Notes under the pieces: generated by a model | What the model saw: only the letters and a program-made list of their open reading frames with translations | Databases searched by the model: none | Told to the model about the DNA's origin: nothing | Program-made: the position numbers and the translations under genes | NCBI RefSeq assembly: GCF_016405885.1 | Contig: NZ_JAEKGC010000001.1 | Coordinates: forward strand, 248,001-312,000 | From: Arthrobacter sp. MSA 4-2 | Lineage (GTDB): Bacteria; Actinomycetota; Actinomycetes; Actinomycetales; Micrococcaceae | Direction of reading: 5' to 3' | DNA length: 64,000 bases | In this document: piece by piece, positions 54,603-63,268 of the stretch | How positions within the stretch are numbered: position 1 is the first letter of the stretch | Layout: each line of letters opens with the position of its first letter

Positions 54603-55343
54603 TCAGGCCGTATCGGCCAGGGTGCCCAGGTACAGCTGGATCACCTTGGGGTCCTTCATCAGTTCGCGGCCGGTGCCGGTGTAGGCGTCCTTGCCCTGGT
54701 CGAGCACGTAGGCACGGTCGCAGATCTGCAGGCACCGCCGCGCGTTCTGCTCGACCATGATCACCGAGACGCCGGCCCGGTTGATTTCGTGGACGCGCAG
54801 GAACGTCTCGTCCTGCTTGACGGGGGACAGGCCCGCCGAGGGCTCATCGAGCAGCAGCACCGCCGGTTCCATCATCAGCGCCCGGCCCATGGCCACCATC
54901 TGGCGCTCGCCGCCGGAGAGGGAGCCGGCCCGCTGGGCGCGCCGCTTGCCCAGTTCCGGGAAGAGGCCGGTGACGAAATCGAACCGCGTCTTGAAGTCCT
55001 TGGGCCGCTGGTACATGCCCATCTGCAGGTTTTCCTCGATGGTCAGCGTCGAGAAGACGTTGTTGTTCTGCGGTACGAAGCCCACGCCCTGGCTGACCAG
55101 GCGGTTCGCCTTGAGGCCGGTGAGGTCCTTGCCGCGGACCATCACCTGCCCGGAGTGGATCTTCACCAGGCCGAACATCGCCTTGAGCAGTGTCGACTTG
55201 CCGGCGCCGTTCGGTCCAATGATGCCGATCAGTTCGCCCCGGCGGGCCTCGATGCTGCACCCGTTGAGGATGTTGACCCCGGGCAGGTACCCGGCCACCA
55301 GGTCGGTGACCTTCACCACGGAGTCGCCTTCGTACTCGCTCAT
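54603..55343 (-). CDS. livF: branched-chain amino acid-type ABC importer ATPase 2
   Basis: Second ATPase of a Liv importer, 246 residues. Walker A GPNGAGKST, signature LSGGERQMVAMGRAL, Walker B LLLDEPSAGLSP and VIMVEQNARRCLQICDRAYVLDQG are typical LivF. Its ATG overlaps the livG stop (ATGA). It is the last gene, followed by a strong terminator. The natural solute may be branched amino acids, urea or amides; no binding-protein gene lies in this operon, but one lies 4 kb away on the other strand. Confidence 0.95.
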   Translation of the reverse strand: MSEYEGDSVVKVTDLVAGYLPGVNILNGCSIEARRGELIGIIGPNGAGKSTLLKAMFGLVKIHSGQVMVRGKDLTGLKANRLVSQGVGFVPQNNNVFSTLTIEENLQMGMYQRPKDFKTRFDFVTGLFPELGKRRAQRAGSLSGGERQMVAMGRALMMEPAVLLLDEPSAGLSPVKQDETFLRVHEINRAGVSVIMVEQNARRCLQICDRAYVLDQGKDAYTGTGRELMKDPKVIQLYLGTLADTA

Positions 55344-56443
55344 CGCTTTGTCTCCTCAGTGCCGGTCGATCCGGTGCGGGTGGATCCGGGTTCGCTGACC
55401 TCGGTGATTGAGTGGCCGAGGATTCCCTCGTCCTCGGTGCCGACGACCGACTCGGAGTCCTGGGCGAGCTCCTCCTCGAGGCGCTCGACGCCGGTCGAGT
55501 CGCCCAGGTCGACGTCGTGGTGGGCGCCCAGGTAGGCGTCGATGACGGCCTGGTCCTTCATCACGATGTCGGGCGGCCCCTCGGCGACGACCTTCCCCTC
55601 GGCCATCACCACCACCCAGTCGGCGATGTGGCGGACCATGTGCATGTCGTGCTCGACGAACAGCACCGTCATGCCTTCGGCCTTGAGGTTCTTGATGTGG
55701 TCGAGCAGCGACTGGGTCAGGGCCGGGTTCACGCCGGCCATGGGCTCATCGAGCATCACCAGGCGCGGCTTGACCATGAGGGCCCGTGCCATCTCCAGGA
55801 GCTTGCGCTGCCCGCCCGAGAGGGAGGCGGCGTAGTCGTCCCGCTTGGTGTCGAGCTTGAACTTCGCGAGCAGCACCTCGGCCTGGGCGGTGATCTCCTT
55901 CTCGCGGGCACCCCAGAGGCCCTTGAACAGCGCCTTGGCAAGGCTCTCGCCGGGCTGCTTGGTCGCACCGAGCCGCATGTTCTCGATGACCGTGAGCTTG
56001 CCCATCACCTTGGTGAGCTGGAAGGTGCGCACCATGCCCATCCGGGCCACCTTGTACGGCGGGACCTTGGCGAGCGGTTTGCCGTCAAACTCCCAGTCCC
56101 CGCTGTTGGGGTTGTCGAATCCGGTCAGCAGGTTGAACAGCGTCGTCTTCCCGGCGCCGTTGGGGCCGATCAGGGCGGTGATCTTGTTGCGCGGAATCTC
56201 GAGGTATTCGACGTCGACGGCGTTGATGCCGCCGAAGCTGCGGGTGACGTTCTTCGCGACGACGATGGGGTCCCGCTTGCGGCAGCCCGGGGCGGCCTCG
56301 CCGGTGGCGATGGGCCGGGTGTCGTTCATGTAGTCCTCACCCGCGGGGGCCGCGGCGACGGCGGACCCCGCCATCGAATCCGCCGGCGTGGCGCGGTGCG
56401 CGCCACCGCCGGACGGGACGTGGTTGGTGGAATTCTCGCTCAT
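55340..56443 (-). CDS. livG: branched-chain amino acid-type ABC importer ATPase 1, extended
   Basis: First ATPase of the Liv importer, 367 residues, about 110 longer than usual LivG. The core runs from about residue 59 (PIVVAKNVTRSFGGINAVD), with Walker A GPNGAGKTT (93-101), LSGGQRKLLEMARAL, MLDEPMAGVNP and VLFVEHDMHMVRHIADWV. A 58-residue polar N-terminal and a roughly 60-residue acidic Ser/Thr/Glu-rich C-terminal extension are added. The ATG overlaps the livM stop (ATGA), so the long start is fixed by coupling, although an internal start (MNDTRPIATG) is possible. Confidence 0.93.
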   Translation of the reverse strand: MSENSTNHVPSGGGAHRATPADSMAGSAVAAAPAGEDYMNDTRPIATGEAAPGCRKRDPIVVAKNVTRSFGGINAVDVEYLEIPRNKITALIGPNGAGKTTLFNLLTGFDNPNSGDWEFDGKPLAKVPPYKVARMGMVRTFQLTKVMGKLTVIENMRLGATKQPGESLAKALFKGLWGAREKEITAQAEVLLAKFKLDTKRDDYAASLSGGQRKLLEMARALMVKPRLVMLDEPMAGVNPALTQSLLDHIKNLKAEGMTVLFVEHDMHMVRHIADWVVVMAEGKVVAEGPPDIVMKDQAVIDAYLGAHHDVDLGDSTGVERLEEELAQDSESVVGTEDEGILGHSITEVSEPGSTRTGSTGTEETKR

Positions 56444-57420
56444 GCGAATGCCAGCTCCTTCTTATTGCCCAGCACGCCCTGCGGCCTAAAGACCATCAGC
56501 AGCATCAGGGCGATACCGACGAGGATGTAGCGCAGCTGCCCGGCCTGGGTGTTGGTGAGGAAGGTGATGGCACCCGACTCGATCGCGCCGTACAGGATGC
56601 CCTGGGTCAGCGACAGGACCACCCAGAACATCATGGCGCCGATCACCGGTCCCAGCACGGTGGCCATGCCTCCGAGCAGCAGGCAGGTGTAGAGGAAGAA
56701 CGTCAGCTCGGTGGCGTAGTTCGCGGGTTGGACGGCGCCGCGGGGGAGGGTGAACACCATCCCCGCGAGCGATCCGAGGATGCCGCCGATCACCAGTGCC
56801 TGCATCTTGTAGGCGTAGACGTTCTTTCCGAGGGCGCGGACGGCGTTCTCGTCCTCCCGGATGCCCTTGAGGACGCGTCCCCAGGGGCTGCGCATGAGCA
56901 GCCACACGGTGAGGCAGGCGAGGATGACGACCGACCAGCCCACGACCCGGATCCAGAAGTTGCGCTCGTTCATCGCCAGGGGGCCGATGTTGTAGGTGCC
57001 CGCAGGGAAGGGGTTGAGGGCGTAGAACCCGCCCTCGAAGGCCGCCAGCCCGTTCGCCGAGCCGGTGACCTCGGTGAGGTCATTGGTCGTGACCACGTAC
57101 CGGATGATCTCCGCGGCGGCGATGGTGACGATCGCCAGGTAGTCCGTGCGCAGGCGCAGGGTCGGGATGCCCAGCACGATGGCGAACACCACCGACGCGA
57201 GCATTGCGACGAGCACCGCGACCGGCAGGGGGGCATTGAAGGTCAGCGTGGAGATGGCGAAGCCGTAGGCTCCAACGGCCATGAAGCCCGCCTGCCCGAA
57301 GTTCAGCAGGCCCGAGTAGCCGAAGTGGACGGCGAGGCCGAGGGCGGCGAGCGCGTAGGCCGCCGTCGTCGGGCTGATGAGTTCGCCGAAGGCGTTGACA
57401 AGGATGTTTCCGAAATCCAT
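56440..57420 (-). CDS. livM: branched-chain amino acid-type ABC importer permease 2
   Basis: Membrane subunit of the Liv importer, 326 residues with about nine helices. YALAALGLAVHFGYSGLLNFGQAGFMAVGAYG and TLRLRTDYLAIVTIAAAEIIRYV are the family signatures; SPWGRVLKGIREDENAVRALGKNVYAYKMQALVIGG is the loop that contacts the ATPases. It follows livH by 8 bases and overlaps livG by four. It is intact. Confidence 0.95.
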   Translation of the reverse strand: MDFGNILVNAFGELISPTTAAYALAALGLAVHFGYSGLLNFGQAGFMAVGAYGFAISTLTFNAPLPVAVLVAMLASVVFAIVLGIPTLRLRTDYLAIVTIAAAEIIRYVVTTNDLTEVTGSANGLAAFEGGFYALNPFPAGTYNIGPLAMNERNFWIRVVGWSVVILACLTVWLLMRSPWGRVLKGIREDENAVRALGKNVYAYKMQALVIGGILGSLAGMVFTLPRGAVQPANYATELTFFLYTCLLLGGMATVLGPVIGAMMFWVVLSLTQGILYGAIESGAITFLTNTQAGQLRYILVGIALMLLMVFRPQGVLGNKKELAFA

Positions 57421-57428
57421 TGGAACCC

Positions 57429-58766
57429 CTAACCTATGCGCTCGCGGCGGCCGAGGATACCCTGCGGCCGGAAGAGGAGCACGAGAATCATGATGAGCAG
57501 AGCGCCGACGTACTTCAGGTCGGCCTCAAGCCAGAGCGTTGAGATTTCGACGAACAGCCCCACGATGATCGAGCCGATGAGCGCCCCGAAGACCGTGCCG
57601 AGGCCGCCGAGCACAACGCCGGCGAAGATCAGCAGCAGGATCTGCTGGCCCATGTTGAAGGAGACCCCCGGGCGGTAGTAGGCCCACAGGATGCCGCCGA
57701 GGGCGGCGAGCATGCCGCCGATCACCCAGACGATCCGGATCACCCGGTCGACGTCGATGCCCGACGCCGCCGCCAGCGCGGGATTGTCGGCCACCGCACG
57801 GGTCGCCTTCCCGATGCGGGTCTTCAGCAGCAGGAACGCCACCAGCAGGATGACAACGAGGCTCACGATGAGCGAGTTCAGGTTGTTCCTCGAGATGGAG
57901 AGCGCCCCAAGGTTGAGAATCTCGCCCTGGGAGCCGGGAAGCTGGGTGGTTGCCCCGCCGAAGTTGAACTGGATGATGTAGCGCAGCGCCAGCGCCAGGC
58001 CGATGCTGACGATCATCATGGGCACGAGGCCGGTGCCGCGGTTCCGCAGCGGCTTCCACAGCCCGGCGTCCTGCACGTAGCCCAGCACGCCGCCGCCGAT
58101 CACCGCCAGGACGATGGCGACCGGTGCGGGGAGTCCGAGCGCGGCGAACCCGAAGGTCAGGACCGCCCCGAGGGTGACCATCTCGCCGTGGGCGAAGTTG
58201 GTCAGGCCCGTGGTGCCGAAGATCAGTGAGAGTCCGACGGCGCTCAGCGCGAGGAGCAGCCCGAAGCTGAAGCCCGCGAGGGCGCGTTCGGCGAGGGTGT
58301 CCCAGAAGGTTCCGCCCTGGGCGACGATTCCCTCACCGAACAGGAAGAGGGTCGTGGCGTTCGAGGTTCCGGCGAAGGTGACCGTGCGCGGGTTCTCCTG
58401 GCCCTCGGCGAGGGTGATTCCCTCGGGGAGGGTGTCTTCGTCAACCTCGACCTCATAGGAGCCCTGTTCCGGCACACCGATTGACCAGAAGCCGTTCTCG
58501 CCGGAGGTGGTTTCGCCTTCAAAGCCGTTGCCGGTGGCCGTGATGGTGACGTCGGCGATGGGGCCGTCGACGCCCCGGAGGACGCCGCTGATGCGGTCCT
58601 GGAACTCTTCCGCCTGAACAGTTGCAGGTACTGCCGAATTCATCGCCCTTACGGGCGGCTGGGTGGACGCCTGCGCTGACGGTGCGCTGAGAAGCACGGC
58701 GAGAAGGACGCTGAAAAGGGCAGCGATCATCTTCCCGAGCCGTGCAGGCGTCGGTTGGGTTATCAA
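57429..58766 (-). CDS. livH: LivH-type permease fused to an N-terminal extracytoplasmic domain
   Basis: The C-terminal 290 residues are a normal LivH: LSAVGLSLIFGTTGLTNFAHGEMVTLGA, AVADNPALAAASGIDVDRVIRI and LGGLGTVFGALIGSIIVGLFVE. In front is an unusual addition of about 150 residues: a signal peptide (IAALFSVLLAVLLSAPSAQA) and, at about residues 58-143, a beta-rich domain (ISGVLRGVDGPIADVTITA, GENGFWSIGVPEQGSYEVEV) of the carboxypeptidase-regulatory/SpaA-like type. I start at TTG 58766, with GGAGG 8 bases upstream; the open frame runs further without support. It is the first gene of livHMGF. Confidence 0.9.
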   Translation of the reverse strand: MITQPTPARLGKMIAALFSVLLAVLLSAPSAQASTQPPVRAMNSAVPATVQAEEFQDRISGVLRGVDGPIADVTITATGNGFEGETTSGENGFWSIGVPEQGSYEVEVDEDTLPEGITLAEGQENPRTVTFAGTSNATTLFLFGEGIVAQGGTFWDTLAERALAGFSFGLLLALSAVGLSLIFGTTGLTNFAHGEMVTLGAVLTFGFAALGLPAPVAIVLAVIGGGVLGYVQDAGLWKPLRNRGTGLVPMMIVSIGLALALRYIIQFNFGGATTQLPGSQGEILNLGALSISRNNLNSLIVSLVVILLVAFLLLKTRIGKATRAVADNPALAAASGIDVDRVIRIVWVIGGMLAALGGILWAYYRPGVSFNMGQQILLLIFAGVVLGGLGTVFGALIGSIIVGLFVEISTLWLEADLKYVGALLIMILVLLFRPQGILGRRERIG

Positions 58767-58819
58767 GATAGGAACCTCCACTGTGGGGGCCGCCTGCCGG
58801 ACGGGCAGGAGATCATGCG

Positions 58820-58835
58820 TGTGACTGGTGTCACT
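58820..58835. promoter_or_regulatory. CRP-type palindrome in the livH/BI-1 intergenic region
   Basis: TGTGA-CTGGTG-TCACT differs at one base from TGTGA-N6-TCACA. It lies 54 bases before the livH start in a 261-base divergent gap, just downstream of a possible minus-strand -10 (TAACAT). It is a candidate only. Confidence 0.4.
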
Positions 58836-59027
58836 CAATGTGGAGTTTATGTTACTCGGGCGCTGTTTCCGTTCCGAACCAATCGGCCCCGGGCAGGTAG
58901 CGATTGGATAACAACTGCGCGCAACGGCGCGGAGGACGCGGCCCGGGGCGGGAACAAAAGCCCACTTACAGCGTTGATATGGGTAGGGTTGGAACACTTA
59001 CAGCCCCCAATTGGAGGACTACACAAA

Positions 59028-59882
59028 ATGGCAATCGGCGGAAATCCGGTTTTCAACGGAAAGACCTTCCGTTCTGCCGCCCGCGGCACCAGCCCGGCGG
59101 CCTACGGCACGACGACCTTCGCGGGTCAGTCGGCCCTGAACCAGCAGCAGCTGGAGCACATGTACAACCGCCCTGCGGCGGGACCGGCCGAGACCGGCCG
59201 GATGACCTACGACGACGTCATCGTCAAGACGATCCTCTCGATCGCAGTTGTTCTCGTAGGCGCGGCCATCCCGGTATTCCTCGTGCCGGGACTCGCGCCG
59301 GTCCTGATGGTCGTCGGCCTGATCGGCGGACTCGTCCTGGGCCTGGTCAACTCCTTCAAGCGCGAGCCGGTCCCGGCTCTCATCCTCGCCTACTCGGCGC
59401 TCGAGGGCATGTTCCTCGGCGGAATCACCATGTTCCTCGAGGCATCCTTCCCCGGTATCGCGATCCAGGCGCTTCTTGGCACCCTGACGGTGTTCGGCGT
59501 GACGCTGGCCCTGTTCAAGAGCGGCAAGGTGCGTGCGACACCCAAGGCGATGAAGTTCTTCATGATCGCCATGCTGAGCTACCTGGCGTTCTCGCTGATC
59601 AACCTGGGCCTGATGGCCTTCGGCCTCAATGACAACCCGTGGGGCCTGCGCAGCGAGGAATTCCTGGGCACCGGCATTCCGTTCGGCGTCATCATCGGCA
59701 TCTTCGCGATCGGCCTCGCGGCGTTCTCGCTGATCATCGACTTCACCCAGATCGACGAGGCGGTCAAGCACGGCGCCCCGCAGCGCTACTCCTGGACGGC
59801 CGCGTTCGGCCTCACGGTCACGCTGATCTGGCTCTACGTCGAGTTCCTGCGCCTGATCGCGATCCTGCGCGGCGACGAGTAA
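59028..59882 (+). CDS. Bax inhibitor-1/YccA-family membrane protein
   Basis: Membrane protein of 284 residues with seven predicted helices, Bax inhibitor-1-like family. A polar N terminus of about 60 residues (MAIGGNPVFNGKTFRSAARG) is followed by MTYDDVIVKTILSIAVVLV and then helices such as ALILAYSALEGMFLGGITMFLE; the end has FTQIDEAVKHGAPQRYSWTAAFGLTVTLIWLYVEFLRL with conserved Asp residues of the calcium-leak/pH-sensing group. Exact function is unknown. ATG 59028 has TTGGAGGACTACACAAA upstream. The upstream open frame is not coding. Confidence 0.93.
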   Translation: MAIGGNPVFNGKTFRSAARGTSPAAYGTTTFAGQSALNQQQLEHMYNRPAAGPAETGRMTYDDVIVKTILSIAVVLVGAAIPVFLVPGLAPVLMVVGLIGGLVLGLVNSFKREPVPALILAYSALEGMFLGGITMFLEASFPGIAIQALLGTLTVFGVTLALFKSGKVRATPKAMKFFMIAMLSYLAFSLINLGLMAFGLNDNPWGLRSEEFLGTGIPFGVIIGIFAIGLAAFSLIIDFTQIDEAVKHGAPQRYSWTAAFGLTVTLIWLYVEFLRLIAILRGDE

Positions 59883-59915
59883 CACGGGCGCAGCACCGCT
59901 CGCTGACTAAAGAAC

Positions 59916-59963
59916 CACAAAGGAAGGGCCCGCAGCATCAGCTGTGGGCCCTTCCTTTGTGGA
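59916..59963. terminator. bidirectional terminator between BI-1 gene and galK
   Basis: CCACAAAGGAAGGGCCCGCAG pairs along 21 bases with its complement (one G-T pair), loop of 6 bases. Stem ends are A-rich and T-rich, so it can serve both convergent genes. Confidence 0.85.
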
Positions 59964-59967
59964 TCCG

Positions 59968-59989
59968 GTGGTATCCGCGGATACCACCC
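59968..59989. repeat. 22-bp perfect palindrome before the galK end
   Basis: GGTGGTATCCG and CGGATACCACC join as an 11+11 palindrome with no spacer, 4 bases from the terminator and 20 bases from the galK stop. It is too tight for a normal loop; it may be a second hairpin or a protein site. Confidence 0.7.
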
Positions 59990-60009
59990 GGACTGTCAGC
60001 GGCCGGCGC

Positions 60010-61164
60010 TCAGGCCACCCGGCGGGCCCCGGCGTCGGGCAGAACGCCGAAGATCACCGGCGACGTGAACCCTGCGTCGGCGAAGGCGGCGGTGACCGCC
60101 TTGGTAACGGCGTCGGCGTCCTCGGTGCGCACGAGGGCGATCGCGGCGCCGCCGAAACCGCCGCCGGTCATGCGCGCGCCCACGGCACCGGCCGAGACCG
60201 CGGTGTCGACGGCGAGGTCGAGTTCGGGGCTGCTGATCTCAAAGTCATCGCGCATCGAGGCGTGGCTCTGGTTCAGCAGCGGCCCCAGGGCGCCGGGGCC
60301 CTTGGTGGTGAGCACGGCGACGGCGTCCTCCACCCGGGCGTTCTCGGTCACCACGTGGCGCACCCGCCGGAAGGTCTCCTCGTCGAGGATCCCCGCGGCG
60401 TTGCCCAGGTCGCCCACCGAGAGATCGCGCAGGGCGGGCACACCCATCTGCCGGGCGCCCTCCTCGCAGGATGCGCGGCGGGAGGCATAGCCGCCGGTCG
60501 AGTGGGAGTGGCTCACCCGGGTGTCCATCACGAGCAGGGTCAGCCCAGCGCCGTCGAGGTCGAGCGGCACGAGCATCGTCTCGAGGCGGCGGCAGTCGAG
60601 GAAGACGGCGTGGCCCACCTCGCCCAGCAGCGAGGCCGTCTGGTCCATGATGCCGGTCGGCGCGCCGACCATCTCGTTCTCGGCCAGCCGCCCAATCGAG
60701 GCCAGCTGGGAACGCGAGAGCCCCGCAGAGGCAAGGTCATTGGCCGCCGCGGCGACGGCGCACTCAAGCGCTGCCGAGGAGGAGAGCCCGGCCCCGACGG
60801 GCACCGAGGAGTCGACGAGCAGGTCCATGCCCGGGACCGCGTGGCCCGACCGGCCGAGCGCCCAGAGGACGCCCACCGGGTAGGCGGCCCAACCCTCGAC
60901 GTCGCCTGCGGCCAGCCCGTTGAGGTCGGCGGTGACGACATCGCCCTCGCTGAACGTTGAGGCGACTCGCACGGTGCTGTCGGTGCGGGGCCGGGCGGCA
61001 ACCGTTGTCGAGCGGTCGATGGCGAAGGGAAGCACGAAGCCGTCGTTGTAGTCGGTGTGCTCACCGATCAGGTTCACCCGGCCCGGAGCCGACCAGACGC
61101 CGGCCGGCTCGGTGCCGAAGCGGGCGGTGAACGCCGCCGCGAGTTCTGCTGCGGAGAGAGTCAT
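60010..61164 (-). CDS. galK: galactokinase
   Basis: Phosphorylates galactose to galactose-1-phosphate (Leloir pathway), GHMP kinase fold, 384 residues. The family signature is GRVNLIGEHTDYNDGFVLPFAID (residues 28-50), the ATP-binding motif is PVGAGLSSSAALE, and MTGGGFGGAAIAL is the third motif. The ATG overlaps the galT stop (ATGA), so translation is coupled. It is the last gene of deoR-galT-galK and ends at a strong terminator. Confidence 0.97.
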   Translation of the reverse strand: MTLSAAELAAAFTARFGTEPAGVWSAPGRVNLIGEHTDYNDGFVLPFAIDRSTTVAARPRTDSTVRVASTFSEGDVVTADLNGLAAGDVEGWAAYPVGVLWALGRSGHAVPGMDLLVDSSVPVGAGLSSSAALECAVAAAANDLASAGLSRSQLASIGRLAENEMVGAPTGIMDQTASLLGEVGHAVFLDCRRLETMLVPLDLDGAGLTLLVMDTRVSHSHSTGGYASRRASCEEGARQMGVPALRDLSVGDLGNAAGILDEETFRRVRHVVTENARVEDAVAVLTTKGPGALGPLLNQSHASMRDDFEISSPELDLAVDTAVSAGAVGARMTGGGFGGAAIALVRTEDADAVTKAVTAAFADAGFTSPVIFGVLPDAGARRVA

Positions 61165-62294
61165 GAGGTTGCCTTTCCTGGGGTTCCCGGCACGGCGTTG
61201 CGCAGTCGGTCGGCAACCTGCTCGGGGGTGGTGTCGTTGATGAACGCGCCCATGGCCGCTTCGGAACCGGCGAGGAACTTCAGCTTGTCCTCCGCACGGC
61301 GCGGCGAGGTCAGCTGCAGGTGGAGGTAGCTGGCGGGGCGGATGAGCGCATCCAGGGGTGCCTGCTGCCAGGCGGCGATGTACGGGGTGGGGGTCGAGTA
61401 CAGGGCGTCGACCTTGCCCAGCAGGTTCAGGTAGACCTCGGTGAGGTCATCGCGCTCGGCCGGGTTCAGCGCCGCGAGGTCGGGGACCTGGCGGTGCGGC
61501 ACGAGGTGCACCTCGAGCGGCCAGCGCGCGGCGAACGGGACGAAGGCGCTGAAGTGCTTGCCCTCGAGGATCATCCGTTCCCCGGAGTCCCGCTCCTTCT
61601 TCAGAGCGGCGCCCATCAGCGTCTCGCGTCCACCGGAGGCCTCGTAGAAGGCGGTTGCCTGCGCGCCGAGCTGCGCCGCACGCGGCGGGATGAAGGGGTA
61701 GGCGTAGATCTGCCCGTGCGGGTGGAGCAGGGTGACGCCGATTTCGGCGCCGCGGTTCTCGAAGGGGAAGACCTGCCGGATGCCTTCCATCGCCGAGAGG
61801 GCCTCGGTGCGCTGGGCCCACGCGTCAATGACGGTGCGGGCGCGCTCGGGGGAGAGGGAGGCGAAGGAGCCGTCGTGTGCCGGGTCGAAGGCGATGACCT
61901 CGCAGCGGCCGAAGGCCGTCGTCGTCGTGCCCCATTCAGGGGTATCCGGCAGCGAGCCGAGCTGCGGGCCGAAGGAGGCGAAGCGGTTCTCGAACACCAC
62001 CACCTCGTAGTCAGGGGCCGGGATCTCCGAGAGGTAGCGCTCGCTCGACGCGCACAGCGGGCACTGGTCGGCCGGGGGGAGGTGCGTGCGGGTCTGGCGG
62101 TGCGCGGCCACGGCGACCCACTCGCCGCTGAGCGCGTCGTAGCGGGCATCACCGGTCGCGGTGCCGCGGGGGTCGAGGCCGCGGCGGTCGGCCGTCGCGG
62201 CGGGATCGGCGTGCAGCCGGGCCGAATCGTCCGAGGCGTCGAAGTAGATGAGCTCGCGGCCGTCCGAGAGCGTGGTGGGGATGATATGCGTCAT
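61161..62294 (-). CDS. galT: galactose-1-phosphate uridylyltransferase
   Basis: Exchanges UMP between UDP-glucose and galactose-1-phosphate; 377 residues. The active-site stretch is LLHPHGQIYAYPFIPPR with the nucleophilic His in HPHGQ, a metal site is near CPLCAS, and the end has WPLEVHLVPHRQV. The ATG at 62294 overlaps the DeoR gene stop (ATGA), which fixes the start; the frame that runs further upstream lies over deoR and is not coding. It belongs to the coupled deoR-galT-galK operon. Confidence 0.96.
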   Translation of the reverse strand: MTHIIPTTLSDGRELIYFDASDDSARLHADPAATADRRGLDPRGTATGDARYDALSGEWVAVAAHRQTRTHLPPADQCPLCASSERYLSEIPAPDYEVVVFENRFASFGPQLGSLPDTPEWGTTTTAFGRCEVIAFDPAHDGSFASLSPERARTVIDAWAQRTEALSAMEGIRQVFPFENRGAEIGVTLLHPHGQIYAYPFIPPRAAQLGAQATAFYEASGGRETLMGAALKKERDSGERMILEGKHFSAFVPFAARWPLEVHLVPHRQVPDLAALNPAERDDLTEVYLNLLGKVDALYSTPTPYIAAWQQAPLDALIRPASYLHLQLTSPRRAEDKLKFLAGSEAAMGAFINDTTPEQVADRLRNAVPGTPGKATS

Positions 62295-63085
62295 GTGAGG
62301 GCTTTCCTTGCGTCCTTGATGGTCTCGGGGGTGGTGACGAGGGTGTGCAGTGCGAAGCCGGGCTCCGCAGGGAGGGTATCGGTGATCAGGCAGGAGGTTT
62401 CCTCGAGGCCCGTGATGCGGGCCAGGCTCACGACGCCGAACTTGGTCGAGTCGGCAAGCACCACGAGGTGCCCGCAGCCGTCGGCGAAGGCCCGGTTGGT
62501 GTCGGCCTCGGCGAGGTTCGGGGTGGTGATGCCGGCGTCGACGTCGACGCCGTGGACGCCCATGAAGCACAGGTCGACGTTGAGTGCGCGGATGGCGGCG
62601 GTGGCCAGCGGGCCCACGAGGGCCTCGGAGGGCGAACGTTCCCCGCCGGTGAGCAGCACGGCAGGCCCGCGGCCCCCGGCGGTGAGCCGGTGGAGCCGGT
62701 CGGCGGCAGGCAGGGAGTTGGTGACGACGGTGAGTCCCTCGATCTGCGCCAGGTGGTCAACGAGCTGGACGGTCGTTGTGCCGCCGGTCACCGAGATGGT
62801 CATGCCCGGGAGCACCAGCTGGGCCGCCGCCCGGGCGATGGCCCGTTTCTGGGCCGCCTGGCGGCGCGCATTGGCGGGAAAGCCCGGCTCGGCCGCCGCC
62901 AACACCCCGGCCCGCGCCGCGCCGCCGTGGATGCGGTGGACCGAACCGGCGGCCTGGAGGGCGTCGATATCGCGCCTCACGGTCATCTCGGAGACCCCGA
63001 GCTTGCCGGCGAGTTCGGTGACGCGCACCACCGGGCGGCCGTCGAGGGCGGCGAGGATGGCGGCGTGCCGCTCTGCAGCGAGCAT
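62291..63085 (-). CDS. DeoR-family regulator of the gal operon
   Basis: Sugar-phosphate-responsive repressor of 264 residues. The helix-turn-helix is at the start (ERHAAILAALDGRPVVRVTELAGKLGVSEMTVRRDIDALQAAGSVHRIHGGA); the C-terminal sensor domain has ISVTGGTTTVQLVDHL, FMGVHGVDVDAGITTPN and VVLADSTKFG with the ligand-binding Lys. I start at ATG 63085 behind AGGGAGGTGCG; the longer frame adds 25 unlikely residues. It is the first gene in the operon and overlaps galT, so it probably represses its own operon, relieved by a galactose metabolite. Confidence 0.92.
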   Translation of the reverse strand: MLAAERHAAILAALDGRPVVRVTELAGKLGVSEMTVRRDIDALQAAGSVHRIHGGAARAGVLAAAEPGFPANARRQAAQKRAIARAAAQLVLPGMTISVTGGTTTVQLVDHLAQIEGLTVVTNSLPAADRLHRLTAGGRGPAVLLTGGERSPSEALVGPLATAAIRALNVDLCFMGVHGVDVDAGITTPNLAEADTNRAFADGCGHLVVLADSTKFGVVSLARITGLEETSCLITDTLPAEPGFALHTLVTTPETIKDARKALT

Positions 63086-63154
63086 CGCACCTCCCTGGCA
63101 GCGGTGGGGAAGACAGGTGCCGGAACCGCTCCGGCGCTGGATCGACATGGTGGG

Positions 63155-63185
63155 TAACAAAATCGAACAGAAACAAACATATCCG
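63155..63185. promoter_or_regulatory. likely DeoR operator of the gal operon
   Basis: An unusually AT-rich island with repeated AACA units (TAACAAAATCGAACAG then AAACAAACATATC) lies 70 bases before deoR, in the 183-base gap to galM. DeoR-type repressors often bind such direct repeats. I see no clear pair of promoter boxes. Confidence 0.4.
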
Positions 63186-63268
63186 AAAGTTGCGGCCGGG
63201 GAAAGCGCACCCTCCCGGTGCTTCCGTCCGGGCGGGCGCGCTCATCCCGGCGGCGGTAGCATCGGACC

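Noticed and set aside
58755..59027. Extended N terminus of the BI-1 protein
   Set aside because: The upstream frame lies in the regulatory gap; the ATG at 59028 has a strong ribosome site and the family start.
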